A stretch of 64,000 bases of DNA, taken from Palsa-147 sp963771905. GTDB taxonomy: Bacteria; Acidobacteriota; Terriglobia; Acidiferrales; UBA7541. The DNA lies in the NCBI GenBank assembly GCA_963771905.1, contig CAVYVI010000011.1, forward strand, positions 8,346 through 72,345, written 5' to 3'. The position numbers were made by a program, and so were the translations under genes. Numbering within the stretch: position 1 is the stretch's first letter; every line of letters starts with the position of its first letter. The notes beneath the pieces were generated by a model. The model did no database searches, was not told where the DNA came from, and saw only the letters and a list, made by a program, of their open reading frames with translations. Shown one piece after another: positions 8,344 to 17,092 of the stretch.

Positions 8344-9030
8344 CTAATTCTTAGAGGCGTTGGCGCAGCCCCGCGGATAAACGGCGTCAAGCGCGCCCCA
8401 CAATGCCTTTAGCGCGCGCTCACCCGCAGCACACACGCCGACGCATTCTTCTTCCGGCCGGGCCGCGAGCCATTGGCGCCAGGAGGCGCGGTGCCGCACG
8501 TCGGCTTCCTCGTGGACGGCGAAATAGCGGAGTGCGGATTCGTCGCTGATGCCGTAGTGCCTTTTCAGCCCGGCGATTTTCTGCGTCGCGATTTCGGGGA
8601 CCTGTGTTTCGTAGACGTAAAACGCCGCGACGGCCTGAGCCTTCGAGCCATTTTCCGAGAGCTCATCGAATGTGTCGAGGAGCGCCGCGATGCCCGGCAG
8701 CGGCCGCGTTGAATCCAGCGCCGCTTCCCGCGCGCCGACGGAGCCGGCGAATTGCCGCCAGAGCGCCGGATGCGGGTCCGCCGGGTCGAGTTCTTCGGCG
8801 AGATTTTCATCGACGAGCTGCCGCAGATCGCCATTCGCCCGCGAGGAAAGCTGCCTCAGATTCTCGGGAAACGCGAGCACGTGCTGGTAATACTGCTCGG
8901 CGTAAAGCGCGAGAGATTCGCGCGAAAGGGTGCCCTGAGTCCACGCGCGATAAAACGGATGCTTCAGCAGATGGTACTTCTCAACGAGATGATCGAGGCC
9001 CGCAAGAATAGTATTGCCCTTGGTCGCCAT
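8344..9030 (-). CDS. CADD-like diiron oxygenase, probable self-sacrificing p-aminobenzoate synthase
   Basis: A 228-residue all-helical protein of the TenA/PqqC-like heme-oxygenase fold. It is very close in layout to Chlamydia CADD: KHPFYRAWTQG, YYQHVLAFPENL, VYETQVPEIA and HEEADVRH all have direct counterparts there. The expected metal ligands are E80, H87, E141, H173, D177 and H180. The tyrosine that CADD cleaves to make p-aminobenzoate corresponds to Tyr27, and the lysine amine donor corresponds to Lys151. All are present, so the same chemistry is plausible; this is inference from family knowledge. The ATG at 9030 has AGGAG five bases upstream; a longer frame lacks one. It sits between the carboxyltransferase and biotin carboxylase genes, a context that does not itself suggest folate. 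A generic iron-containing redox enzyme is the alternative. Confidence 0.8.
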   Translation of the reverse strand: MATKGNTILAGLDHLVEKYHLLKHPFYRAWTQGTLSRESLALYAEQYYQHVLAFPENLRQLSSRANGDLRQLVDENLAEELDPADPHPALWRQFAGSVGAREAALDSTRPLPGIAALLDTFDELSENGSKAQAVAAFYVYETQVPEIATQKIAGLKRHYGISDESALRYFAVHEEADVRHRASWRQWLAARPEEECVGVCAAGERALKALWGALDAVYPRGCANASKN

Positions 9031-9186
9031 GCCCACTCCTAGGAAGGACTCCCCGTAAAAAACCCGAAGCATGCTATCCCAACGCGGCGGTGAAATCCAG
9101 CAATGCTGCGCGTTCTTTTGTTCGGTCGGGCAATCCTGGCAAGGCCGCGGGGCCCGCTCGAAAGGTAAAGCCGGGGCTTCGACGAG

Positions 9187-10755
9187 CTACAGCGGAATAT
9201 TCCCGTGCTTCTTGCGCGGGTTCACATCGCGCTTGTTTTCGAGGGAACGAAGGGCGGTGATCAGCTTCGAGCGGGTGACGGCGGGTTCGATAACGGCGTC
9301 GATATATCCGCTCTCGGCCGCAACGTAAGGATTGGCAAAGCGCTCGCGAAATTCCTCGATCTTTTCGCGGCGTATGGCGTCTCGCTCGGATTCCGGCGCC
9401 TTCTCGATCTCACGCTTGTACACGATGTTGACCGCGCCTTCGGGTCCCATCACGGCAATTTCCGCCGACGGCCACGCGAAATTGATATCCGTGCGGATGT
9501 GCTTCGAGGCCATGACGCAGTACGCGCCGCCGTAAGCCTTGCGCGTGATGACGGTGATTTTCGGCACGGTGGCTTCGGCATACGCGAAGAGCAGCTTCGC
9601 CCCGTGTTTGATGATTCCGCCGAACTCCTGCTGCGTGCCGGGGAGAAAACCGGGAACATCCTCGAAGGTGATGAGCGGGATATTGAACGCGTCGCAGAAG
9701 CGGACGAAGCGCGCGCCCTTCACCGACGCGTTGATATCGAGGACGCCCGCGAGAAACGCGGGCTGATTCGCGACGATGCCCACCGGCCGGCCGTCCAGCC
9801 GCGCAAAGCCGACCACGATGTTCTTCGCAAAATGCTCGTGGACCTCGAAGAAATCGCCGTCGTCGACGATGGCATGAATCACGTCCTTGATGTCGTACGG
9901 CTTCATCGGATCTTCTGGGACCACGGTATTGAGAGCCGCGTGCTGCCGGTCCCAGGGATCGGAAGGCGCGCGACGCGGCGGGTCTTCGAGATTATTCGCG
10001 GGGAGAAAGCCGACGAGTTCGCGGATCATCGCGAGGCAATCGGCGTCGTCGCGGGCGATAAAATGCGCGACGCCGCTTTTCTCGTTGTGCGTCAAGGCGC
10101 CGCCGAGCTCGTGCTTGGTGACTTCTTCGTGCGTCACGGTCTTGATGACGTCGGGGCCGGTAACAAACATGTACGAAGTGTCGCGCGTCATGAAAATGAA
10201 ATCGGTGATGGCGGGAGAATACACCGCGCCGCCCGCACACGGCCCCATCACGGCGCTGATCTGCGGAACCACGCCGCTGGCCAGCGTATTGCGCAGAAAA
10301 ATATCGGCGTACCCGGCCAGCGACTTCACTCCTTCCTGAATCCGGGCGCCGCCGGAATCGTTCAGGCCGATTACCGGCGCGCCAACGCGCATGGCCAGGT
10401 CCATGATTTTCAGGATTTTCTGGGCATTGGTCTCCGAGAGCGAGCCGCCGAAGACGGTGAAGTCCTGGGCGAAAACGTAAACCATTCTTCCGTCGATCCG
10501 GCCGTATCCCGAAACAATTCCGTCGCCTGGATGCTTCTGCCTCTCCATTCCAAAATCGTCGCAGCGGTGCGTGACGAATTTGTCGAGCTCCTCGAAGGTG
10601 CCTTCGTCCAGGAGCAGCTCAACGCGCTCCCGCGCGGAAAGTTTGCCTTCCTTGTGCTGGCGCTCGCGGCGTTCCGTGCCCCCGCCGGCTTCGGCTTCGG
10701 CGCTACGGCGGCGCATTTCTTCGAGACGATCGTGCGGCTTGCCGGGATTGGTCAT
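9187..10755 (-). CDS. Acyl-CoA (propionyl-CoA type) carboxylase carboxyltransferase subunit
   Basis: A 522-residue fused beta-type carboxyltransferase with both crotonase-like halves. The N half carries ARERVELLLDEGTFEELD and GLNDSGGARIQEGV; the C half carries FCDAFNIPLITFEDVPGF, ending with a typical KHGNIPL. This is the PccB/AccD5/YqjD family, which moves the carboxyl group from biotin to propionyl-CoA or a related acyl-CoA. ITRKAYGGAYCVMASK contains the second oxyanion-hole region. The start at ATG 10755 lacks a clear ribosome site; in-frame starts further upstream exist but add unrelated sequence. It belongs with the biotin carboxylase and carrier genes downstream. Confidence 0.92.
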   Translation of the reverse strand: MTNPGKPHDRLEEMRRRSAEAEAGGGTERRERQHKEGKLSARERVELLLDEGTFEELDKFVTHRCDDFGMERQKHPGDGIVSGYGRIDGRMVYVFAQDFTVFGGSLSETNAQKILKIMDLAMRVGAPVIGLNDSGGARIQEGVKSLAGYADIFLRNTLASGVVPQISAVMGPCAGGAVYSPAITDFIFMTRDTSYMFVTGPDVIKTVTHEEVTKHELGGALTHNEKSGVAHFIARDDADCLAMIRELVGFLPANNLEDPPRRAPSDPWDRQHAALNTVVPEDPMKPYDIKDVIHAIVDDGDFFEVHEHFAKNIVVGFARLDGRPVGIVANQPAFLAGVLDINASVKGARFVRFCDAFNIPLITFEDVPGFLPGTQQEFGGIIKHGAKLLFAYAEATVPKITVITRKAYGGAYCVMASKHIRTDINFAWPSAEIAVMGPEGAVNIVYKREIEKAPESERDAIRREKIEEFRERFANPYVAAESGYIDAVIEPAVTRSKLITALRSLENKRDVNPRKKHGNIPL

Positions 10756-10890
10756 CGGATTTTGGGTTCGCCATCGACGGCGATTCGGTAGCGTGCCACA
10801 GCCCACGTGCCACGGCAAGCGTGACACGGCTCTCGTCGATGCAATTGGAAAAGACTACCGGGAAGGACAGCGACGCCTGACAAACATGGA

Positions 10891-11352
10891 TTAATGCAAG
10901 CCCGACCAATCGTCGGCGATCAGAATCGAGTTGCTCGGATTCGAGGGATCATATTTGACGCTGGCGGCCTGGCCAATCACCGCTTTGTCGAGGCAGAGAC
11001 GCTCTTCGAGACCGGTAATATCCTGTGCGGTCTCGTACGTCACACCGGAAATCGAATAGGTGTAATAGAGGAGCTTGGAAGCCCCATCTACGGCCGCTTT
11101 CGTCGCGCCGCCGCGGTCCTTCGACTTGCCGCGCGCGGGCTCGGGGTCCGGCGCTTTATCCGCGTCGACAATCTCCAGGACTTGGCCCTCGACAATCCGG
11201 CCGATTCGATTGAGATACAGTCGCCGCTGGCGCTCGATTTCGCGGGGGTCCTGCTCGCGCTTGCGCAGGAGAAAATATCCCGCGATGAGAACCGCCACCC
11301 CGATTCCGGCGAGCGGCAAAAACTGGTGCCAATTGGCGAGAAGAAGTTTCAA
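10891..11352 (-). CDS. Membrane-anchored DUF3592-like protein
   Basis: A 153-residue protein with one N-terminal membrane helix (residues 8-28, ending LLRKREQD), a basic stop-transfer, then a soluble domain. The segment RIVEGQVLEIVD, a low-complexity stretch (PEPARGKSKDRGG), YYTYSISGVTYET and AASVKYDPSNPSNSIL resemble DUF3592 proteins, in which a strand-rich domain ends in a vxYdP..P..s motif. The function is unknown. It precedes the carboxyltransferase gene on the same strand by 135 bases, so cotranscription is possible but unproven. Confidence 0.65.
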   Translation of the reverse strand: MKLLLANWHQFLPLAGIGVAVLIAGYFLLRKREQDPREIERQRRLYLNRIGRIVEGQVLEIVDADKAPDPEPARGKSKDRGGATKAAVDGASKLLYYTYSISGVTYETAQDITGLEERLCLDKAVIGQAASVKYDPSNPSNSILIADDWSGLH

Positions 11353-11465
11353 AACATGCCTTTGAGCGGGATCGAAAGCCGCGCGCTGGGCGCTCCGCGC
11401 ATCGTCCTGCTCGCTTTCCGAAGGGAATTTCGTCTGACCCGCGTTGGCCCGAATTCGTTCGCGGT

Positions 11466-12275
11466 TCAGCCGTTTGCAGCCGCCACCGGATTCCGCAACG
11501 CACCGATGCCGGCGACCGCTACTTCGACGACATCACCCGCCGCAAGCGGCCCCACTCCCGGCGGTGTTCCCGTCGCTATGACGTCACCCGGAAACAGCGT
11601 CATCACTTCTGCAATCCAACGAATTATAACACCAACGGAAAAGAGCATTTCCGTCGTGCGTCCAAACTGCCTACGGTCTCCATTTACCCGCGTTTCGACA
11701 GATGCCGAGGCGAGATCCCATTGGGTCTCGATGAGCGGGCCGATGGGGCAGAACGTGTCGAAGCTTTTGCCGCGCGTGAATTGCCCATCCTGCTTCTGAA
11801 TGTCCCGCGCTGTGACGTCGTTCAAGCACGTGTAGCCGAGGATGTAACGGCTCAAATCTTCGTTCTCGCGCGGCTGATGGCAGCGCTCGCCCATCACAAT
11901 CGCGAACTCGCCCTCATAATCCACGCGCTTGGAGATGCGCGGCAGGATGATGGGAACGTCCGGACCTATCACCGACGACGACGGCTTCAAGAAAATCAAC
12001 GGCTCTTTGGGAACCTCATTGCCGAGCTCCGCGGCGTGCTCGGCGTAATTGCGGCCGACGCAAACGACTTTCGACGGCTCGACCGGCGCGAGAAGCCGTA
12101 CGTGTGAAATCGGCCAGTCGCGTCCCGTCAATTGCATTTCGCCGAACAGGCTCTTGATTTCGCGCACACGCTCGCCGTCGATCAGGCCCGCGCAAGGAGC
12201 GGGATGAATGTGTCCTTCGGCGCGACTGATTTTCTCGGAGGAAAATTCGGAAGGCTGGAAACGGCAAAGCTTCAT
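11466..12275 (-). CDS. Fumarylacetoacetate hydrolase family protein
   Basis: A 269-residue FAH-fold enzyme. The catalytic-domain motifs are CVGRNYAEHAAELGN, YEGEFAIVMGE with metal-binding glutamates, NDVTARDIQ, and the final GDVIATGTPPGVG. The family includes fumarylpyruvate, acylpyruvate and 2-hydroxyhepta-diene-dioate hydrolases or isomerases and some oxaloacetate decarboxylases; the substrate cannot be fixed from sequence. The start ATG at 12275 overlaps the TGA of the upstream membrane-protein gene as ATGA, which decides the start and indicates translational coupling. A longer open frame extends upstream but runs antisense to that gene's frame and is spurious. Confidence 0.9.
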   Translation of the reverse strand: MKLCRFQPSEFSSEKISRAEGHIHPAPCAGLIDGERVREIKSLFGEMQLTGRDWPISHVRLLAPVEPSKVVCVGRNYAEHAAELGNEVPKEPLIFLKPSSSVIGPDVPIILPRISKRVDYEGEFAIVMGERCHQPRENEDLSRYILGYTCLNDVTARDIQKQDGQFTRGKSFDTFCPIGPLIETQWDLASASVETRVNGDRRQFGRTTEMLFSVGVIIRWIAEVMTLFPGDVIATGTPPGVGPLAAGDVVEVAVAGIGALRNPVAAANG

Positions 12276-12751
12276 CGGGGAGGGGAGATGACCTTGGCGA
12301 TGGCCGGCTGCGGAGCGGGGTGCCGAAGCACCGAAAACAGCGTCGCGAGCACCCAGAACATCACGGCGATCACTCCGTACGTGACTGCTCCAAGGACGAG
12401 CAGAAGGAACGGCGTCTTCTCCAGACGGTTTACCAAATTCGGGAAATACATCGCTTCGCCGGAGTACGCCAAGACGAACACAATCCATGCCGTCATTCCC
12501 GCGCGGAACAAACGCCCGGGTGAACGGTAGAAGCGGACCACAGGAATCGCCATGAGCACGCCAAACGCGCAGGAGGAGAGAAGATTTCGCAGCCACGCAA
12601 CGGAATCGAACGCCGGCACGCGATTCGCGGCGAACAGCGAACCCACCAGCGCCAGCGCCAGGAGCACACCCGTGAGCAAGCCCGTATGGAACGCCGGGCC
12701 GTGGAACACCTTTGATAAGCGGTGCGAAGACGGCGCGATGGCAGCGCTCAT
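12272..12751 (-). CDS. Hypothetical four-helix membrane protein
   Basis: A 159-residue hydrophobic protein with about four predicted membrane helices (about 22-42, 52-72, 84-104 and 115-142) and a proline-rich cytosolic tail. No family is recognised. It is sandwiched with ATGA overlaps at both ends: its start overlaps the stop of the FN3 lipoprotein gene, and its stop overlaps the start of the FAH hydrolase. The three products are therefore made from one transcript with coupled translation, which supports its reality even without homology. Confidence 0.7.
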   Translation of the reverse strand: MSAAIAPSSHRLSKVFHGPAFHTGLLTGVLLALALVGSLFAANRVPAFDSVAWLRNLLSSCAFGVLMAIPVVRFYRSPGRLFRAGMTAWIVFVLAYSGEAMYFPNLVNRLEKTPFLLLVLGAVTYGVIAVMFWVLATLFSVLRHPAPQPAIAKVISPPR

Positions 12752-13977
12752 GGTTGTGGACTCTCGTTCTTGCCGGCCGCGGACACGCTTGCGGAAACCG
12801 GTGCACTTGCGGGGCTTTCATTGCCGGCACGGTCAACTGCGGTAACCGTGTAGGTATAGAGGCGGCCGGGCACGATAGTCATATCACGATACGCGGGCGT
12901 CAGCAATGGTCTCTCGTTCAGTTTTGGGCCAGTCGCCATTACCTGCTCAGTTCGATAGACGTTGTATCCGGCCAGATCCGTTTCCGAACTAATGGCCCAG
13001 GAGAGCTCGATATGCGCGGGCGTGTCGCTCGTCGCCGGAACAATGACGGCGACGAGACCCTCCGGCGCAGCCGGAGGAAACGTATCCTTGGGAGTAATCG
13101 TGAGTAAATTCGAATCGTCTGACTCAGCGGATTCCTCCGGCTTCGGGCCATATCGCACCACGGATCGCACGCTGTACGTGTAAGTATGATCGAATTCGAA
13201 GCTTGTATCCCGATAAGAGGCCGACGGCGCCTCGGCGAGAAGTTCAAAAGCAGGCGTGCTTGGTTCCGAAGTTTTCGCTGCTGAAGCATCAGTGTGCTGT
13301 TCAGCGCGGTAAACGCGATATCCCTTCAAAGCAATCTCGTTCGCCGGCCAATTCAAGTTCGATGGCAGCGCCGGCGCGGACCATGTGAGCTCTACGGCAT
13401 CCTGAGTTACACGCGCGGCGAGATCGGAAATCGGCTGCGCGGCAGGATAGAGATGCAGGATGGCGAAGTTCGAATCCGCGGATTCCGCTTTTTCGGACAA
13501 GCGCGTGCGAACGATAATCACGGCCTGCTGCCCGGCGTGTTGCGCGATTTCGCCGGGCTTGATGTCTGCCGTGAACCTCACGCGGCCCTCTCGCTCATAT
13601 TGATCGGCAAGCGCCGCCGGAACTTCAACCAATAGATCTTTCTGCGAGACTATGAGCGTCGCGGGAGCAAGCTTTGGGTTCGCCGGAAAATACTGCCGGT
13701 AAATGGCGAACGCTGGCGTCGACTTGAGCGGACGTTGCTTGCTCGTTTTCGCGGGCATCTTGAACGTCAGGATCAGGCGATTGCCTTGCTGCGACGCTTG
13801 CAGATCGGTGATAGCGGCGGGAGCCGGCGCGTGGCGTGCCGTCGGCTCGGCCGGCGCCGCGCAGCCCGCGAAAAACAGAACTGAAAGAATGCAAAATAGA
13901 AATGAGAAAAGCGGGCAAGCCGCCGCAAACTTGCCGGGAAGAAATCCGAAGAACTCCCCCCGCTTTCTCTTTTCCAT
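12748..13977 (-). CDS. Fibronectin type III lipoprotein
   Basis: A 409-residue exported protein. The N-terminus is basic then hydrophobic, ending LFFAGC, so Cys39 should be lipidated. The body holds three strand-rich modules of FN3 type at about 57-150, 155-270 and 285-395; the last two contain the familiar GYRVYRAEQ, YTYSVRSVV, GYNVYRTEQ and YTYTVTAVDRAGNES elements. FN3 modules usually bind proteins or glycans outside the cytoplasm. It is the first gene of a coupled trio with a membrane protein and an FAH hydrolase. The partner is unknown. Confidence 0.82.
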   Translation of the reverse strand: MEKRKRGEFFGFLPGKFAAACPLFSFLFCILSVLFFAGCAAPAEPTARHAPAPAAITDLQASQQGNRLILTFKMPAKTSKQRPLKSTPAFAIYRQYFPANPKLAPATLIVSQKDLLVEVPAALADQYEREGRVRFTADIKPGEIAQHAGQQAVIIVRTRLSEKAESADSNFAILHLYPAAQPISDLAARVTQDAVELTWSAPALPSNLNWPANEIALKGYRVYRAEQHTDASAAKTSEPSTPAFELLAEAPSASYRDTSFEFDHTYTYSVRSVVRYGPKPEESAESDDSNLLTITPKDTFPPAAPEGLVAVIVPATSDTPAHIELSWAISSETDLAGYNVYRTEQVMATGPKLNERPLLTPAYRDMTIVPGRLYTYTVTAVDRAGNESPASAPVSASVSAAGKNESPQP

Positions 13978-13994
13978 TTTCTATTTTTTGATCC

Positions 13995-15410
13995 TCACAA
14001 AATGTAGCGGCTGAGGTCCTGATCCTTCACGATGTCGACCAACTGCTTCTGTACATAGACCGTATCGATCTTGATGCTCTTCTTCTTCAGCTCCGGTGCT
14101 TCGAATGAAATTTCCTCGAGCACCTTTTCCAGAATGGTGTGCAGCCGCCGCGCTCCAATGTTTTCGGTCTGCTCGTTGACCAGCGCGGCAAACTTCGCGA
14201 TGGAAGCCACGCCGTCATCCGTAAACGCGATCTTGAGCCCCTCGGTCTCCAGCAGCGCGATGGCCTGCTTGATCAGCGCGTTCTTGGGCTCGGTCAGGAT
14301 GCGGATGAAATCGGCTTCGCTCAGCGAGCTGAGTTCCACGCGAATCGGAAAGCGCCCCTGGAGCTCGGGAATGAGGTCGGACGGTTTCGTGGTATGGAAA
14401 GCGCCGGCGGCGATGAAGAGAACGTGATCGGTGCGCACCATGCCATAGCGCGTGTTCACGGTGGTGCCTTCGACGATCGGTAAAATGTCCCGCTGCACGC
14501 CTTCGCGCGAAACGTCGGGGCCGTGGCCGGATTCGCGCCCCGCAATTTTGTCGATTTCGTCGATAAAAAGAATCCCCATCTGCTCCACGCGCTCGAGCGC
14601 GATCCGCGTCACGTGGTCCATGTCGACGAGCCGATTCTCCTCCTCCTGTATCAAGTAATCGAATGCCTCGGCCACCGTCATCTTCCGCTTTTTCTTTTGC
14701 TGGCCAAAAACGCCCGACAGCATGTCCTTGACGTTGATGTCCATTTCTTCGATACCCTGATTCGTCACGATCTCAAAAGCAGGCATCGACCGCTCGCGCA
14801 CCTCCACTTCCACCATGCGCTGGTCGAGTTTGCCTTCGCGAAGCTGCGCGCGAAGTTTTTCCCGCGTCCGCTGCGCCTGCTCCTTGCGCTGCGCTTCTCC
14901 CGCCGAACCCGGAAGATCGGCAGGCGCGGGAGCCGGGGTGGGCGGCAGAAGTAAATCGAGCAGCCGCTCCTCGGCGGCCTGCTCGGCGCGCTCCGCCACT
15001 TCGTCGAGTTTTTCCTCGCGCACCATGTCGATCCCGGTTTCAATCAGATCGCGAACCATCGATTCCACGTCGCGGCCCACGTAGCCCACTTCCGTATATT
15101 TCGACGCTTCCACCTTCACGAACGGGCAGCCGGCCAGACGTGCAAGACGCCGCGCAATTTCCGTCTTGCCCACGCCGGTCGGTCCGATCATCAAAATATT
15201 TTTCGGCAGAATGTCGTCGGCCATCTCCGGCGGAAGCTTCTGTCGCCGCACGCGATTCCGCAGCGCCACGGCCACCGCGCGCTTCGCCGCGTTCTGTCCG
15301 ACGATGTATTTATCGAGCTCCGCGACGATTTCCCGCGGCGTCAGCTCGTCAAACGACGGCGTAGGCTCCGGCGCGGGCGCCTGTGGTTCCCCGGACAAAT
15401 AGATCACCAT
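13995..15410 (-). CDS. hslU: HslU ATPase subunit of the HslVU protease
   Basis: A 471-residue AAA+ unfoldase. It has LTPREIVAELDKYIVGQ at the start, Walker A GPTGVGKTEIARR, the pore loop GYVGRDVES, the inserted I domain (about residues 120-260, lengthened by a PAPAPADLPG-type stretch), Walker B ILFIDEIDKIAG, and the C-terminal DLSRYIL tail that docks into HslV. It unfolds substrates with ATP and feeds them to the peptidase. The chosen ATG at 15410 has GGAGAAGG upstream; a much longer open frame overlaps hslV and is not coding. hslV lies 20 bases upstream, so the two form an operon. Confidence 0.96.
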   Translation of the reverse strand: MVIYLSGEPQAPAPEPTPSFDELTPREIVAELDKYIVGQNAAKRAVAVALRNRVRRQKLPPEMADDILPKNILMIGPTGVGKTEIARRLARLAGCPFVKVEASKYTEVGYVGRDVESMVRDLIETGIDMVREEKLDEVAERAEQAAEERLLDLLLPPTPAPAPADLPGSAGEAQRKEQAQRTREKLRAQLREGKLDQRMVEVEVRERSMPAFEIVTNQGIEEMDINVKDMLSGVFGQQKKKRKMTVAEAFDYLIQEEENRLVDMDHVTRIALERVEQMGILFIDEIDKIAGRESGHGPDVSREGVQRDILPIVEGTTVNTRYGMVRTDHVLFIAAGAFHTTKPSDLIPELQGRFPIRVELSSLSEADFIRILTEPKNALIKQAIALLETEGLKIAFTDDGVASIAKFAALVNEQTENIGARRLHTILEKVLEEISFEAPELKKKSIKIDTVYVQKQLVDIVKDQDLSRYIL

Positions 15411-15430
15411 GTCCTTCTCCGACTTCCCGG

Positions 15431-15955
15431 TCACAGCTCTTCCAGCGTGAAATTGGCGTTGGTAAAAATGCAGATGTCGCTGGCGATACGCATGGCTTCC
15501 TGCGCGATTTCCTTGGCGCCGAGCTTCGAATGCTTCAGAAGGGCGCGCGCCGCCGCCAGCGCGTAGGGACCGCCCGAGCCGATGGCGCAGATGCCGTCGT
15601 CGGGCTCGATCACGTCCCCGTTGCCGGAGAGCAGGAATGTCGATTTCGTATCCGCGACGACGAGCAGCGCCTCGAGATGCCGCAGCGATCGATCCGTCCG
15701 CCATTCCTTGGCGAGCTCCACCGCCGCGCGCGGCAAATTCCCGTGATATTCCTGCAGCTTGTTCTCAAACCGCGTGAAGAGCGAGAGCGCGTCGCCCGTG
15801 CTTCCCGCAAACCCGGCGATGATTTTGTCGTTAAACAGCCGCCGCGTCTTCTTCGCGTTGTGCTTCACGACGCCCTCGCCCATCGTGACCTGGCCGTCCC
15901 CCGCGAGCACCACCTTGTTGTCCTTCCGCACGCACAGCACCGTCGTCCCATGCAT
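15431..15955 (-). CDS. hslV: HslV peptidase subunit of the HslVU protease
   Basis: A 174-residue proteasome-beta-like threonine peptidase. Starting at MHGTTVLCVRKD, removal of three residues would expose Thr4 as the catalytic N-terminus. GDGQVTMG, the conserved lysine region, AGSTGDALSL and AIGSGGPYALAAARAL are all standard. Twelve of these subunits form the degradation chamber capped by HslU. An open frame runs 33 codons further upstream, with other ATGs, but the peptidase must begin just before the TT pair, so I use ATG 15955 despite a weak ribosome site. Divergent from the membrane-protein gene at 16168. Confidence 0.94.
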   Translation of the reverse strand: MHGTTVLCVRKDNKVVLAGDGQVTMGEGVVKHNAKKTRRLFNDKIIAGFAGSTGDALSLFTRFENKLQEYHGNLPRAAVELAKEWRTDRSLRHLEALLVVADTKSTFLLSGNGDVIEPDDGICAIGSGGPYALAAARALLKHSKLGAKEIAQEAMRIASDICIFTNANFTLEEL

Positions 15956-16167
15956 GCGTGCTTCGCCCTGCGCTTGCCGCCTCAGCGAAGTCTTACGTGT
16001 CATTCGCATCCAACGATTATACCCCGCCCCGCTCGGCGCAACCAATCGAACCAATCTGTGGGTAGTGACTCACTTTGCGGTTTCCGCGTTAACCAGGCAT
16101 CTGCATTATTTCCGGGTCCTCCGTCATTGGAGCACAAACTCCAAAGTGTTATCGGTACAATCGTCGA

Positions 16168-16911
16168 ATGGACCACCACACAATTGCAGCCATCAGCATT
16201 GCGGGTAGCTGCCTTGACGTGCTGGGTAGTCTTTATCTTGCTTACGATCTTTTGGGTGGACAGCACGGTCCGTTGCGGCTGCTGACTCGGACGGTAACGT
16301 ACTCCGTTGTTTTCTGCATCGGCTATGGCATTGGCCTGGGTCTCTTCTTCGGGCTGGTGGCCGGCATCGCGACCGGTATCACCGTGTCGATCGAACTCAA
16401 TCGAGCCGCTCGTGGACTCCCTCATTACTCGTTGCCATGGGAGGCGCTGTTCGCCGCCATTCGCGGCGTGGCTTTCGGAGCCGGACTATACAGAAGCTTG
16501 GGTTTCGGATTCGCGATCGCCTTTGCCGTTCTCATTACCATCGGCCAAATAGTCGCCTATTCTCGCGGCATGCGTCCTGCCATTGACTATGTGGCTTCTC
16601 GACGTCCTCGCCTTACGCGTCGTCAGTTTTGGGGAACCGTCGTCCGTACTTTCGGCTACATTGCCGCGGCGCTTATCTGCAGCGCTTTCGTCCATCATGT
16701 GGATCACGCATGGTCTTTTGCGATCCGGGTAGGTTTGGTGACCGGCATCGTCACCGGCGTCGGCGCGACGGTCAATCCTTACATCGAATTCTATGCGGAC
16801 AATCTCCCGGAGCGGTGGCTCGGTGTATTTGGCGTTGGACTCATCCTCTGCGGCTTTGCTCTGCAATCCGTTCAGTATTGGCTGGCGCTTTTTGATGTCC
16901 GCTTAATGTAG
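16168..16911 (+). CDS. Hypothetical multi-pass membrane protein
   Basis: A 247-residue protein with about seven hydrophobic segments, glycine-rich in the second and third (GYGIGLGLFFGLVAGIATGITV). A cytosolic arginine-rich loop (ASRRPRLTRRQFW, about 148-160) lies in the middle. No family is recognised. The 212-base gap to the divergent hslV would hold both promoters. No obvious strong ribosome site precedes the ATG, so the start is provisional. The hydrophobic pattern is too regular over the full length for a chance frame. Confidence 0.65.
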   Translation: MDHHTIAAISIAGSCLDVLGSLYLAYDLLGGQHGPLRLLTRTVTYSVVFCIGYGIGLGLFFGLVAGIATGITVSIELNRAARGLPHYSLPWEALFAAIRGVAFGAGLYRSLGFGFAIAFAVLITIGQIVAYSRGMRPAIDYVASRRPRLTRRQFWGTVVRTFGYIAAALICSAFVHHVDHAWSFAIRVGLVTGIVTGVGATVNPYIEFYADNLPERWLGVFGVGLILCGFALQSVQYWLALFDVRLM

Positions 16912-17092
16912 GTCTCGGCGTCCGTTTTCTGTTTCCGTCAGTTCGCGGCGTTGGACACTCGGAAATTATCCTCCGGCCCCATTAGCGTAGCCTTCACGCG
17001 CGCGTTCAATTCTTGAATTAAACGCGGTATTATTCGTGACCGTCGAAATCGTCTTCGTGGAAACAATGTACTCATTCCCGAGGAGGAGTCTT

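Noticed and set aside
9205..10791. 528-residue plus-strand open frame opposite the carboxyltransferase gene
   Set aside because: It is the antisense shadow of a strongly conserved gene in GC-rich DNA; the composition is atypical and no motif is seen.
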